From Chrysophaeum taylorii (taxonomy: Eukaryota; Sar; Pelagophyceae; Pelagomonadales; Pelagomonadaceae), in NCBI GenBank assembly GCA_029834535.1, contig JAQMWT010000060.1:62001-126000 (forward strand): a DNA stretch of 64,000 bases. The letters run 5' to 3'. Position 1 is the first letter of the stretch; the number at the start of each line of letters is the position of its first letter. Of the stretch, positions 18,789-29,213 are shown in pieces. The notes under the pieces were generated by a model, which was given only the letters and a program-made list of their open reading frames with translations, made no database searches and had not been told where the DNA came from. Position numbers and translations under genes: made by a program.

Positions 18789-19691
18789 ATGGCCAACGAG
18801 AAGGCTCAACGCGGAGCCCCAACGAGGATGCGACGGCGACCAACCGCGCTCAACACGGAGCGTCGGTTCGGCGAGGGCCTCACGACGGTCGGCCTAGAGA
18901 ACGCGGAACAACATTTTGCCGCCCACAGAGATCAACGAGTCCGTAAAGGCGACATCTTCATGCGGCGTTGCCTCGTTGCCTTCATGCTCGCCCTCATCGG
19001 CGTCATGAAGACGCGGCAGTATTCGGTGGAGTACTACGTGTGCTGGGTTGCAACCTACATCTCCGTTTTCCTCATCATGCCCTCGGTGCTACCCACCGAC
19101 AACACCAAGATCAGAGTGATGATCTTCGTCACGATGTGGAACATGTGTTGCGGCGGCGCTCTCGCGTTGCGCTTCTTTTTGCGCAAGTGGACTTCTCTGG
19201 ATTCCTGCGACCTCGTGCGATGGATGTGCCATTTCAACATGGCATTTTGGGCCGCACACGCGTCGCTCGCATTGTTTATGGGCGGCAAAGCCGGCTACGT
19301 CTTGTTGAGATTCGCACCCGCGCAGGCGCTCCACAGTTTCTGGCACACGGCGGGGTACTACTTTGTTTTGGTGAGCATCGTCACTGGCGTCGATTTGGCG
19401 GTCGCGACCAAATCCGGCAAGTATAATCTCCCGCAGTACCAAGTAGCCTTCTACGGAAACGCGATACTCACGCTCGTCCAGTTCGCCATCGGTCGCCTCT
19501 GCCACTCCCCGGCCTTCAAATACCGGATGTGGCGCTTCGCCGCATCGGTCGCCTCGATCCGCCTGCGCAACCCCCAGCGCAACCACTCCTACCGACTCCT
19601 CTGCTGGCTCGTCCCGTCCGTCAGCCTCATCTTCGTCCTCGCCTTCTTCAACACTCGCGACTTCTGGCTACACAAGGTCGCACGGAGATAG
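18789..19691 (+). CDS. Multi-pass membrane protein of unknown family, copy A
   Basis: 300 residues from ATG 18789 (MANEKAQRGAPTRMRRR). A basic hydrophilic N-terminus of about 55 residues is followed by about seven hydrophobic segments: RRCLVAFMLALIGVM, WVATYISVFLIMPSVL, MIFVTMWNMCCGGALAL, MCHFNMAFWAAHASLAL, FWHTAGYYFVLVSIVTGV, FYGNAILTLVQFAIGRL and LLCWLVPSVSLIFVLAFF. His residues occur in spans 4 and 5 (H-FNMAFWAA-H, H-SFW-H), which might bind metal or haem. I do not recognise the family. A second copy lies at 22625, with the N-terminal 60 codons almost identical at DNA level; the C-terminal tails differ. The upstream ATG at 18741 is not shared with the other copy. Confidence 0.8.
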   Translation: MANEKAQRGAPTRMRRRPTALNTERRFGEGLTTVGLENAEQHFAAHRDQRVRKGDIFMRRCLVAFMLALIGVMKTRQYSVEYYVCWVATYISVFLIMPSVLPTDNTKIRVMIFVTMWNMCCGGALALRFFLRKWTSLDSCDLVRWMCHFNMAFWAAHASLALFMGGKAGYVLLRFAPAQALHSFWHTAGYYFVLVSIVTGVDLAVATKSGKYNLPQYQVAFYGNAILTLVQFAIGRLCHSPAFKYRMWRFAASVASIRLRNPQRNHSYRLLCWLVPSVSLIFVLAFFNTRDFWLHKVARR

Positions 19692-21586
19692 TTCCTACTT
19701 TCCCTATGAAGAGGGATAAAGCATCAATAGTGTTGCCTCGGACTCCTGGCTTTTATGTTGAAATCAACTTCCAGGCGCGCAGACGGGATCCATCCTGATC
19801 GCAGAGGAAGAAAACAAAGCCCGCAGAGCACGGCGAAGAAGCCCGTAACTCATGCAATAAAAGTGAACGAACTATCGTGGCATGTTCGAATCTCTCACTC
19901 ATAGAGTGAGTGGTTGGATATGAAACGTCGTGCCTCGCTTTTCCTGGGCCCGTCCCATGCCGCCGTCAGTTGGCGTACCGTGTGATTCGAAGTTTTCCGT
20001 CACCGTCTGAAGTACTACGCACAACCGAGTTCGTGGCCTTGGGTAGACCAAGCCCGTCGTGATGACGATTGAATCAAACTCCGCCGGAGGGATGTCTGAC
20101 TAGCTTCGATAGTGCCCTTCAATGCCATTGGCTTTTCGCGTCGAGAATTCGGCAGCCTATGATACGTTGCGGACTGGTGTAGAAAAAGGCATTCATTCTC
20201 CTCGGTTCGACTAACATCGACGCGAAAGAAGCCGGCAGGCTTCGATTTGACAGAACAAGGACGCCTCCATAGCACGTGCACAATGCTTACCAACGGAGAA
20301 GTTGGGTATGTGCGATGCTAGCTGGTTGCTGAAGATCTTAAAGACAATATCCCATCATGGCTCGACCTTCTTGACAACGAAGAGCAGAACCTCGCCCGCA
20401 GGCAAAGCGCGTCAACGTTATTCGAGCTCGACGCTTGGGGCGTTGACGTTGCATCACAAGCAATAATATCGTGGGCATTTGCCTCGGACCCGAGTGGTCA
20501 CAGTCCGCGGGGTCCATGGCGCGCGGGGTTCCATGCCGTCGAAAGGGTGGCAGCAGCGCACCCGCGGCAAGCCCAGATTTATCCGTGTCTCTCGATCTCG
20601 GCGGAAATAGCGCAAGAGATTTCGCACCGAACGGAAGCGCCACGACGCTCGAGAGATTGACCTGACCGATCCCGCCGACGAAAGCGTGCGAGAATGAATA
20701 GAGTATTGCCTGCATGGTTTGCTTAATGTGGCGGCCACAACCTACACACGACGACTAGCATACCAGGCGCCGTCACTAAAGAAAGTAAACCACCGGTCTC
20801 ATTGGAGATCCGATCTAGATGCACTTCGAAAATCGCCTGTTTCTTCTCCACCATAATGTTGTCTGTCTAAGAGCCAGTTCTTTCGGCTTTGGGCTGGCCC
20901 ATGCGTAGCATGCATTGACGCACGGTGCTCCGCTTGCCATTTGAGTGGCAGGCGACTACCGATCCGTCTATCCGCAATGCTGATTACTGTTACGTTCGGC
21001 AGAAACGCGTACTCGTGTTTTTTTGAAAATCGGCGACGCCAAACGCCGCCTAGACTTGGAATCGTCAAATTCAGCGACAGCGTCTAATCATCGTCGAGGG
21101 ATTGGACGCTCCGACGTTCCACCAACTGCGGGGTCTGATGCCGTCGAATAGTTCAACGAAAGCGCAAGTCCGATTCGGTGACGGTCGAGTGCCAATGCAC
21201 GAGCTTTTTACAATGCAAGCCAAAACGTTCACTTATTCCCAAATCTCTAACCCCACAAAGTTTCGTGCTGCGCTCGGTGCCTCCCACACTCGAAGTCGCC
21301 CGACCAGGTCGTTGTGCTCCCTTCCTGCGAAAGACATTAACGGCCGACCAGCCAGGAAGAACGGAGCGCCGAAAATTGTTGCGGGTACGACTAGCTCCCG
21401 CTCGTCCCGGTCCTTCGAAAGGTGCTCCACCTCTTCGTTCTCTGTTTGTCTTTAAATGTCTTCGTTCTCTGTTCCTTGAGCTTTATGATGCTTTGCCCTT
21501 TAGGGAGTGTATTTAATGACGCATGAATTGGTGTTGCGGCCATTTGGTCTGCGCGCTCGACGACTCTGCTGCGGGAGAGAGGACGG
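19692..21586. other. Intergenic, no gene; probably old repeat sequence
   Basis: About 1.9 kb between copy A and the PIF1 remnant. All open frames are under 130 codons, overlap in several frames and show no recognisable domain. A tRNA-like T-loop at 19885 was tested and rejected. Composition is less GC-biased than the gene blocks, consistent with decayed mobile DNA. Confidence 0.5.
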
Positions 21587-22084
21587 CTACCCGAGGAGCT
21601 CGCGGTAGACAACATTGCGCCTGCAGATAGATGCCGGGGTGGCGTTGTCGGTATTGCGCAACGTGGGGTAGGGTGGAGTCGTCGACCCAGAAGACGATGT
21701 CCTCACCGACTCGGCTGAAAGCCACGCGCGAAGCTGGCGGCGGCTGAAGATGGGCAAGAGGACGCCGACCTTCTTGGGGAGCGTCCGGCCCTGGCTCTTG
21801 TTGGTCGTCATGGCGAAGGCAGGCCGCAAGGGAAACTGGCGCCGGCGTAGCTCGGTGGGAAGCTCGCCGAGGCTGCCTGACGCGCGGGACCGTGATGGAT
21901 TTTTATCACCGTAGGTGCGTTGGAGGAGCCTCGGCGAGACGATATGATAAATGATATATCGGGTGCCGTTGCAGTGGCCGACGGGTTGAGATTGCGAAGA
22001 AAAGTTGCGCTCAAAAGTCGGCGTGCTGAGAGAGTTGACGAGAAACTCGACTGAAAAGAGCGAGGTGAGGATTGGCCGCCGCAA
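21587..22084 (-). pseudogene. Decayed PIF1-type helicase C-terminus (Helitron remnant), copy A
   Basis: The frame carries the C-terminal helicase region of PIF1-like proteins of the Helitron type: VEFLVNSLSTP, a HCNGTRYIIYHIVSP stretch, LRRRQFPLRPAFAMTTNKSQG (motif V/VI area) with GRTLPKKVGVLLP and the terminal NVVYRELL. N-terminal helicase motifs and the Rep domain are missing, so it is a fragment. It lies between the two membrane-protein copies. Related fragments occur at 53201 and 54651. The fragment is too short to be active. Confidence 0.8.
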
Positions 22085-22624
22085 GCAAGGACCGCTCGTT
22101 TAATAATGAACCGTTGATGCGGCCAAGGGGTCTGTCGCTTTGCACGCGATTGATCCCGCAGCCATCGCGGGAAATTAGCAACCTCTCCGTTCGCACCGGC
22201 GCACTGGGCCATCGCAAGTTTAATAATAATAATAATACTTCATAGACCACATTCGCCAGGACAACAGTGCTATCTCTTAAGAAATTCCTTTCGAGCATGC
22301 AGGTTACGGACGAAGGTCTACGTGTCCAGGGCGATAGCGGTGCCCACCACACCTACATCGGATCGGTGCGTCATCCTGCGGCGGCTTTGCTTTGCTTTGC
22401 TTTGCTTTGCCTTGCCTTGCCTTGCCTTGCCGAGGAGATCTACCTACCTTCTACCCTCGAGTCTGATCATCTGCGTCGTAGCAATCTCGACTCAACGCGA
22501 CTGCAATGTGTCAAGCGTCCGTATTTGACATCCCAACGGACACAAAAGTTCTTGGGCTCGATCATTTGTGCCAAAACTTGATCGACGCCCAAAGTCGCTC
22601 GAACTAAAGTCAATCTATCGATAC
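22085..22624. other. Spacer with TTTGC/TTGCC microsatellite
   Basis: Positions 22386-22432 carry tandem TTTGC then CTTGC units. ATAATAATA occurs at 22219-22234. The PIF1 fragment may extend a little into 22085-22150. No gene is seen; the last 60 bases precede the copy B start. Confidence 0.5.
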
Positions 22625-23593
22625 ATGGCGAACGAGAAGGTTCAACGCGGAGCCCCAATGAGGATGCGACGGCGACCAACCGCGCTCAACACGGAGCGTC
22701 GGTTCGGCGAGGGCCTCACGACTGTCGGCCTAGAGAACGCGGAGCAACATTTTGCCGCCCACAGAGACCAACGAGTCCGTAAAGGCGACATCTTCATACG
22801 ACGTTGCCTCGTTGCCTTCATGTTCGCCCTCACCGGCGTCATGAAGACGCGACAGTACTCTATCGAATACTACGCGTCTTGGATAGCCACCTACATCTCC
22901 GTTTTCCTCATCATGCCCTCGGTCCTACCCACCGACAACACCAAGATCAGAGTGATGATTCTCGTCACCGCGTGGAACATGTGCTGCGGCGGCGCTCTCG
23001 CGTTGCGTTTTTTTTTGCGCAAATGGATGTCTTTGGATTCGTGCGACCTCGTGCGATGGATGTGTCACTTCAACATGGCGTTTTGGGCGGCGCACGCCGC
23101 GCTCGCGACGAGCATGGGGGGCAAAGCGGGCTACGTCGTTTTGAGATTCACCCCCGCGCAGGCGCTCCACAGTTTCTGGCACACAGCGGGGTACTACTTC
23201 GTTCTGGTGAGCATCGTCACCGGCGTCGACTTGGCCGTCATGACCAAAGCCGGAAAGTACGACCTCCCGCAGTACGGAGTTGCTTTTTACGGCAACGCGC
23301 TCCTCGTGCTCGTCCAGTTCGCTATCGGTCGTCTCTGCCATACCCCGGCCTTTAAGTACCGGATGTGGCGCTACGCCGCCTCGGTTGCGTCAATCCGCCT
23401 GCGCAACCACCGGCGCTGCCCCTCCTACCGACTCCTCTGCTGGCTCGTCCCCTCCGTCACCCTCATCTTCGTCCTCGCAATCATCAACACGCGCAAAGGC
23501 GACTCCTCTTCTTTTGCCAGAACCTGGCTCAGAAACAAAGTGAGCCAATCCATGCCTTTCTTCCAGCCTCGCGTCGCGATCCAAGGGGTTTGA
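22625..23593 (+). CDS. Multi-pass membrane protein of unknown family, copy B
   Basis: 322 residues from ATG 22625 (MANEKVQRGAPMRMRRR), same family as the gene at 18789, about 3.8 kb downstream in the same orientation. The two proteins align along their whole length with substitutions concentrated in the membrane spans and the C-terminus. Copy B has a longer hydrophilic tail (FARTWLRNKVSQSM onward). Span 4 keeps HFNMAFWAAHAALA and span 5 keeps HSFWHTAGYYF. Function unknown. An upstream in-frame ATG (22568) is not shared and is unlikely to be used. Confidence 0.8.
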   Translation: MANEKVQRGAPMRMRRRPTALNTERRFGEGLTTVGLENAEQHFAAHRDQRVRKGDIFIRRCLVAFMFALTGVMKTRQYSIEYYASWIATYISVFLIMPSVLPTDNTKIRVMILVTAWNMCCGGALALRFFLRKWMSLDSCDLVRWMCHFNMAFWAAHAALATSMGGKAGYVVLRFTPAQALHSFWHTAGYYFVLVSIVTGVDLAVMTKAGKYDLPQYGVAFYGNALLVLVQFAIGRLCHTPAFKYRMWRYAASVASIRLRNHRRCPSYRLLCWLVPSVTLIFVLAIINTRKGDSSSFARTWLRNKVSQSMPFFQPRVAIQGV

Positions 23594-23754
23594 ACTGAGA
23601 TGAGATCGAGATGAGATCAGATCAGATCTCCCCGATTCGTGGACCTCCTACGCATACTTAAATATAATGCCCGCGGAAGGGGACGTCCACCATCGTCGTG
23701 TACACACCACTTGTAATGAAATGGAACTAAGTCCAAGTCGTGACCATCGGTCCG

Positions 23755-24459
23755 CTATGCGAGCAAGGAGCCCGTCGTCGACGTCTTCTGTAGGGAGGAT
23801 GCGTCCCACTTCTCACCGTCTTTTTCCTCTTCTTCTTCTTCTTCTTCGAAATTGAGCTCCGTACGATCCTCGTCCCGAGACGACTGGTCGTGGAATGCGT
23901 TGCAAGTCTCGCTTTCAAGCTTGGGACCGTTGTTTGTGCGCGGAGTAAGCTTGGTTAGCTGCTTGACGCGCAAGACCGCGCCTGAACGCTTGTCGAGCCA
24001 TTCGATGCGGTCCATGTAGAGCTGGTAGACGCCATCGGCGTGCGACACGCCCTTGATGACGACGACCCGCCCGTCCGCAAAGACCGCGTCTCGCTTGCAG
24101 CCCACGAGCTTGAAGGACTGGCCAGCCTGCCAATCGGCCTTCTTCCTGGCCTTACCCGCCGCCGTCGACGTCACGCCCGAGATACCTCCCACAACTGCGA
24201 ATGTCACCGGCGCCATACCACCCGAAATCACCGTCGCGCCCACAATGAACGACAGCCGCAGCGCGACGCCAGCCCCCGTCGGTAGCCTGCCCTTATCGAA
24301 CACATTCACCGATAACGTAAACCAAACACGACCGCTCGACAGTTTCACGGTCTCGCCCACGCCGATCGGTTTGTCGTTCCAGTGAAGTGGGGACAGCTGC
24401 GACAGCACCGCCATGATCGCCACATCGCTCTCGTTTTTTATACGGATCCCACCACCCAT
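23755..24459 (-). CDS. Small protein resembling fungal/protist 'LSQVGPLY' family, function unknown
   Basis: 234 residues from ATG 24459 (MGGGIRIKNESD); the frame continues to an ATG at 24492. The N-terminal segment (VAIMAVLSQLSPLHWNDKPI, then GVGETVKLSSGRVWFTLSV) resembles a family of uncharacterised mainly fungal proteins built as a beta-sandwich with LSQ-x-GPL and GRVWFT motifs (recalled, not searched). A Gly-rich hydrophobic segment follows (FIVGATVISGGMAPVTFAVV, about residues 75-95), possibly one membrane span. The second half contains a strand-rich region (SFKLVGCKRDAVFADGRVVV). The C-terminus is acidic, encoded by a GAA repeat. No function is assigned. Confidence 0.6.
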   Translation of the reverse strand: MGGGIRIKNESDVAIMAVLSQLSPLHWNDKPIGVGETVKLSSGRVWFTLSVNVFDKGRLPTGAGVALRLSFIVGATVISGGMAPVTFAVVGGISGVTSTAAGKARKKADWQAGQSFKLVGCKRDAVFADGRVVVIKGVSHADGVYQLYMDRIEWLDKRSGAVLRVKQLTKLTPRTNNGPKLESETCNAFHDQSSRDEDRTELNFEEEEEEEEKDGEKWDASSLQKTSTTGSLLA

Positions 24460-25755
24460 TCTTTCCGCCGGTGACGTAGCTGGCCTTCCCAAAATGAGAA
24501 GGGTTCTGGGAACGAAGGAACGAAGGAACGAACGAACGCCAAGAGGGACGTCTGGGAACGAAGAGGGACCTCAACGGCCTGTAAATCGCAACGAACCATA
24601 AATTTTCGAGGCAGCCACAACAGACGCGGAATTTTGGCGCCTTCGCGAGTTCATCTCAACAACATGGCACAATTCTTTTCAACGGCTGGGGTCGAGAAAC
24701 GGTCTGACGATCATCGTCTAAGCAGCACCTCTTCTGGTCTGAGAGAGTTCACAACGCGCAAGGGCTTGTGAGACACAGCCTGGTCATTTGCAAACGCAGC
24801 CGCTAAAGCCCCTCAGCTCTTCGACGACGAAGTCGCTGACTTGAGGAGGCTATGACCAACATCGTGGGAACAACGCACAAACAAATCTCGTCAATTTGCG
24901 TCGACTGGAGGGGCCAATCGTTTCGTCTAGTCTAGGCGTCTGAGAGCACGTCAACTCAGAGGAGAAGGTCAACCAAGGCTGCAGTCCGCGCATCAAAACA
25001 CTGACCTCAGATCATCATCACGGCTCTAGCGCGACGTCGCGATCGACCTCGATCGAATTGGGTGACTGCGCAAGCCCTCAACCACGTGACATCGCTGGTC
25101 GAAGCAGCACGGGGTCAACACGTCTTCAAGGGACGAGCACGGTGAACGCACCCGCACGCTGCAAGTCGAGGCTCTTGCGACGGCTCGGTTGTGTCATCCA
25201 CGCTGCCTACTTCGTCTTCGTCTTCGAGTGGCCGCTCCCTTTGATGACGCCATATTTCGACAAATGCAAAGATCGACAACGCAGATGTTATTGCTCGTCA
25301 AACAACCGTGACTTGAGGACCTTGATGTCAATGTGTCTTGGTTGCGTCGAACGGCGGGGCGCTGTGGAGAGGTTTGCGTCAACCCCGCACCAAACAACAA
25401 GCGTAGATGGGTCCCAAGTTGACCGGGAGCTGCAGCTGGCGATGATGGAGCTTGCTGGAAGATCTGATCTGATCTGATCTAAGGGCCGCTGAAGTTGCCA
25501 AGGAAGATATCGAGGAAGACGAGCGCGGCGCTCTGGTTCTTCGAAAGAGAGCAGGCTCCATGCTTAACGACAGACATTTCGAACGTGTGGCGCGTCGCGC
25601 CAATCATGATGGCAATCATCTATTGAGTACACGTTGCCGCAGTCCGGGGTCGCATAGATCTATAATACTGTGTATGTACCGACCGTTGTGCAAACTCCTT
25701 TACTTATTATTACTTGCGAGGCTCGCCCGCTTATAAGAAGTGATAATAAATAATT
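24460..25755. other. Intergenic, no recognisable gene
   Basis: Holds a GAAC/GAAG repeat (24515-24560) and GATCT repeats at 25461-25481. GATCT/GAGAT repeats also occur near 23600. A 139-codon frame at 25058-25477 has no recognisable domain and I do not call it. The sequence probably includes decayed repeat DNA. Confidence 0.45.
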
Positions 25756-27012
25756 CTAGGACGCCTCAAGGCTGGTCGCCCTTGGTGCATGGACATTGCG
25801 GCGAGCTGGGACGAACTGGACGAATGCGTCTCCAGCTGCATCGCGGCACCTGTCAAGTATAAAAGCTGGTTTATAGCGGTGGTGGTGGTGGTGGATATCG
25901 ACTTCCCTGCGGTGGTGGTGGTGGTGGTCATGCCACTCATCCCCCAGAATCGCAAGGACGCAGTCGGCGATGCCTTCGGCGAGCGCGACGTCGATCGTGC
26001 TTCTACGCGACAAAGTCGTTTGGTTAAGAGCGAAGGATACGTAAGAAGCTCGAGAGTTGTGGACCCGGAAGAACCAAAGTGCGTTCGCGCGCTTCGGCGT
26101 GCCGGAGTGGATGTCGACGAGGACGCCGCCGTCGCGCAACCAGTACGCGTGCGCGAGCCCGGCGCCGTGCATCCTAAAGGCGCCGACGATTCTCGTCGAA
26201 GTCAAACAGCATACTCACCCTAGGACTACGTCGACGTTGGCTACCTTGCTAATGGCCTCTTTCGTAGAATTTATGCGGTGCCAGTCGCAGCATCTTACCC
26301 ATCCTGTCCCGCGGCGCGCGAACGCCGCTTCGAGATAACGATCAGTCAAGAGCGTTCGGTGGCTGCTACGAGGACCAGTATCGTCGCGCACGATGTGCGT
26401 AACGCGGCGGCGTCGTCCGGGAGCGGGCTGGACCCCGAAGGCCTTGAATCCGTGCTGCCTGTAGAGTTGCACTAGAGCTTCCGAGGCAATCGTGACGGAG
26501 GGGGGGTCGGGAACCACGACGAGGCGCGAGAGAATCTGTAGCTCCCGCGGTACGCATTCCTGGCTCAACGAAACGCCTCCGGGAAAGAGTGACTCGATCA
26601 GCGGCCGCCATCTTTCGACGAATTGCGGCAGCTCGCAGGTCGGTCTGCCGTCATAAAAAACCAGAGCGGCATCCTCGCGGGGACCCGCGCGGCTCGCGGC
26701 CCCCACGATCGAATTTAGGCACCGCGCGAACAGGTGCCAAAGGCCCCAGCGCCCAGCACAGTCTGGGGTAAACGGCCAGGAAATCGCCCAGCGCTGCGTG
26801 TTGACGCGGTGGTGCGCGCTTTTAACGAACACGAGCCTTTGAGTCCTATTGTTGTCTTCCCACTCGCTTGCAATCGACGCCTCAACGACTCCAAGGATCG
26901 CCGAGGTGCTGTGCGGCTGCCAGTGTACCTTGTCGAACACGATTGCCGATGACACGGGGCCGAGCGCAACGCTCACGACGACCACAAACAGGCGCCGGGG
27001 CTCTCCGAACAT
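25756..27012 (-). CDS. GT61/DUF563-type glycosyltransferase, two exons
   Basis: Exon 1 is 26219-27012 and exon 2 is 25756-26173, joined across a 45-nt intron. I chose ATG 27012 because it begins a signal-anchor-like stretch (MFGEPRRLFVVVVSVALG). The upstream ATG at 27120 lies in a dispersed repeat. Exon 1 ends in VDVVLG and exon 2 starts with MHGAGLAHAYWLRDGG and then VLVDI, reconstituting the diagnostic G-x-HGAGL of GT61 enzymes right at the junction. Such enzymes add xylose, arabinose or GlcNAc to glycans in the secretory pathway; the substrate here is unknown. A His-rich insert is encoded by a CCACCA repeat. FkbM methyltransferase and sulfotransferase genes lie downstream on the chromosome. 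Confidence 0.8.
26174..26218 (-). other. Spliceosomal intron, 45 nt
   Basis: On the minus strand the segment starts GTGAGTATG and ends GCGCCTTTAG. It has canonical GT-AG ends, interrupts the GT61 HGAGL motif exactly, and carries in-frame stops if retained. It has TTTGAC 13 bases from the donor and a TTTAG acceptor. Splicing restores Gly-Met-His-Gly-Ala-Gly-Leu. Confidence 0.8.
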
Positions 27013-27088
27013 AAATCCCTTACCCTCTAAACGCGTGGCTAGCGAGGCGGACGCCAATCGTGTGGCAGAGAACAGAACGCGTCGCCCA

Positions 27089-27135
27089 CACACACCCACC
27101 CCCCTCTTAGCAGTCGACATTTAAAGACAAACAGA
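27089..27135 (+). repeat. Dispersed element end, 'CTTAGCAGTCGACATTTA' copy 1
   Basis: cacacacccacccccctctt then agcagtcgacatttaaagac. The same sequence is found at about 34083-34110 and 55419-55447. It sits directly upstream of the GT61 gene. Confidence 0.7.
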
Positions 27136-27640
27136 TACTCGCCACTCCTCTACATCGCGAGCGCGTGCGGGCACGTGGCTGTCGCAAACGCGTTGTATGT
27201 CGTCGACGAGGCGATGGCCGACCGTTGCTCACGAACAGCCAAGTTGACGTCGCGCGGCTCCTGATTGCGCACGACGTCAACTTGGCCTGAGGTGTGCGGG
27301 CTCGTGCACAGGGCCAGCCTGAACGGCCTCGAACATGGCGTGAACCGGTTGACGGCTGGTCGTTTTTTTCACCTCTCGAGCGTCGACAGTCGAGATCGCA
27401 CGGCGCGAACTGGATATTTGACAGGCCTTTGCCGCTACTGATCGCCGCAGCCCAAGTTGGTCGACGTCGCTCTTCTCTATCGTGCCCGGCGCGAGGGTCG
27501 ACCAAGCGATTTACGACGGGTGGACTACGCTGGTGGCCGCGTGCGAGGGCAGCCATTTCAACACCGTGCGCCTCCTGCTCGCGCGCCGTCGATCACACCA
27601 GGAACGATCGTGCTTCGCGTCGCGTTTTTGCCAGGTTATG
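27131..27640 (+). pseudogene. Ankyrin-repeat protein pseudogene
   Basis: Three pieces in shifting frames look like ankyrin repeats: YIASACGHVAVANAL (27150-27200), NSQVDVARLLIAHDVNLA followed by a stop (27235-27290), and DGWTTLVAACEGSHFNTVRL with LLAR (27511-27580). No single frame connects them, and no start is evident. The remnant begins just after the dispersed element end at 27126. A decayed ankyrin gene is the simplest reading. Confidence 0.65.
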
Positions 27641-29213
27641 TCGCGGCTCTCAATGCCCCGAATCGCGTTTGTGTTGTTTCACGGCCTGCGAGCTGACCAC
27701 GCCGCCGCCGCGGCATTCTCTACAACGCGATGGCCGCCGTTTCCTTTGTACGTCGCTTTGCTCTAGGCTTTTTTTGCTGATCGTCGGGTATGTCGGCGTC
27801 TTCTTCTTGTCCGACGATGACGACGATCTCGCCGTATTATTTTGCGAATGGGACGACAAGGAAACTGCGCAGTGCTGACGTACGAACGAACTTCGCGATG
27901 GTATGGTACGAGATCGACGACCGAGGTCGTTGATAACAGCACATCGGTGGTTGATCAACCTTTTGATCTATTAATAATTCGACGCTTCTTGGCGTGATGA
28001 ATGCCCCAATCATATTTCTTTCGTGTCTATTCGAATGGAGAATTACTACTGACGAAACGATCGAAACAAGATCGGACGCCCTTTTTTGGAGGAGCATTTA
28101 TTTACATCCGGATTCTTCACTTGTCTGGCTGCTTGCTGCTGCTGCATATACACTGGTTTGTCCCTAGGCGACGACCGACCCGGGGAAGAGATTCCTGGCG
28201 TCTCGCCCAGACATTTATATGCGGGGCGGCCAGAGTGAGTGCGATATCCACCTGACTGTAGCAAAGAAGATAACATATTGATGCGGGCCGGCCTCTCCTG
28301 AGATTCGCCTCGAGGAAGATCGCCGCGTGCGGGGTTCAACGTCGAGAGTACGTACCCCAAGAAAAATCATGAAATGCTGGTGCTCGCTCGGAGCGCTGTC
28401 AAGTCTCAACACTCCCCGTTTCCAGAGTGGTGTTGCAGCTTCGAGTGCGCCACGTGGATCTCACTTGCAATAATACACCATGCTGCGCGCGCGATGGTCT
28501 GCTGAAGAAGAAGAAGAAGAAGAAGTATGCGACTGTCTCCATGACTGATGAAAACCTCGATAAGCCGCCCATATTTTTTCGCCGAGAAAATTTCGAGCCC
28601 GCCGTGTACCACTCACAATCAACGAATTTCGGAGAGCCAGGATTAGTGATGGGTCGGAAGAAAGGCACAAAAAGAAGAAGCAAGAGGCTGGGTGTACATC
28701 TGCGGGTGAGGCAAAAACAGTGAGGAATTTGAGCAAGAAAGGAAAGTAGATGATGTTGGGTTTTGGTTCTTCCGAGGCAATGCCGCCAAGCACTAATAAT
28801 ATGGCAACAACAACGCCCCCGGGCTCAACAGAGCCAGATTGGAGTACCGGAGGAGGGGAAGAGGAAGAAAATATACATGCTGTCGTGGCTTCTTTTTTTT
28901 AAGGAGGGGCATCCATCCATCCATCCATCCATCCATCCTCCTCAGGCTGACACGACCGCTGTTCTCAGCGCCTCGGCTGTCGTCTACTATTGGAGATCGT
29001 GCAATAATAATAATAATAATAATAAACACAAGCCTGGCTACGAGACAGGTGGCGTGCTCGGCCCGTAACGAAAGAAATATGATGTGCCACACGGGGAGGA
29101 GAATTATTCGAAGACGAAGGATAGATGTGGCGCACTTGGTCGAGAAGAAGGAACCTGCGCGGCTCCTATTAATCAACTCCTCCCATTTTGAACAGCGAAA
29201 AGATCTCAAGATC
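27641..29213. other. Intergenic, no gene; several microsatellites
   Basis: GAA repeats at 28503-28527, CATC repeats at 28911-28938 and AATAAT at 29002-29027. Frames here are low-complexity and overlap on both strands. No recognisable domain was found. Confidence 0.5.

Noticed and set aside
19860-19925. Possible tRNA (a ttcgaatc T-loop-like sequence)
   Set aside because: No matching acceptor, D or anticodon stems could be built around it.
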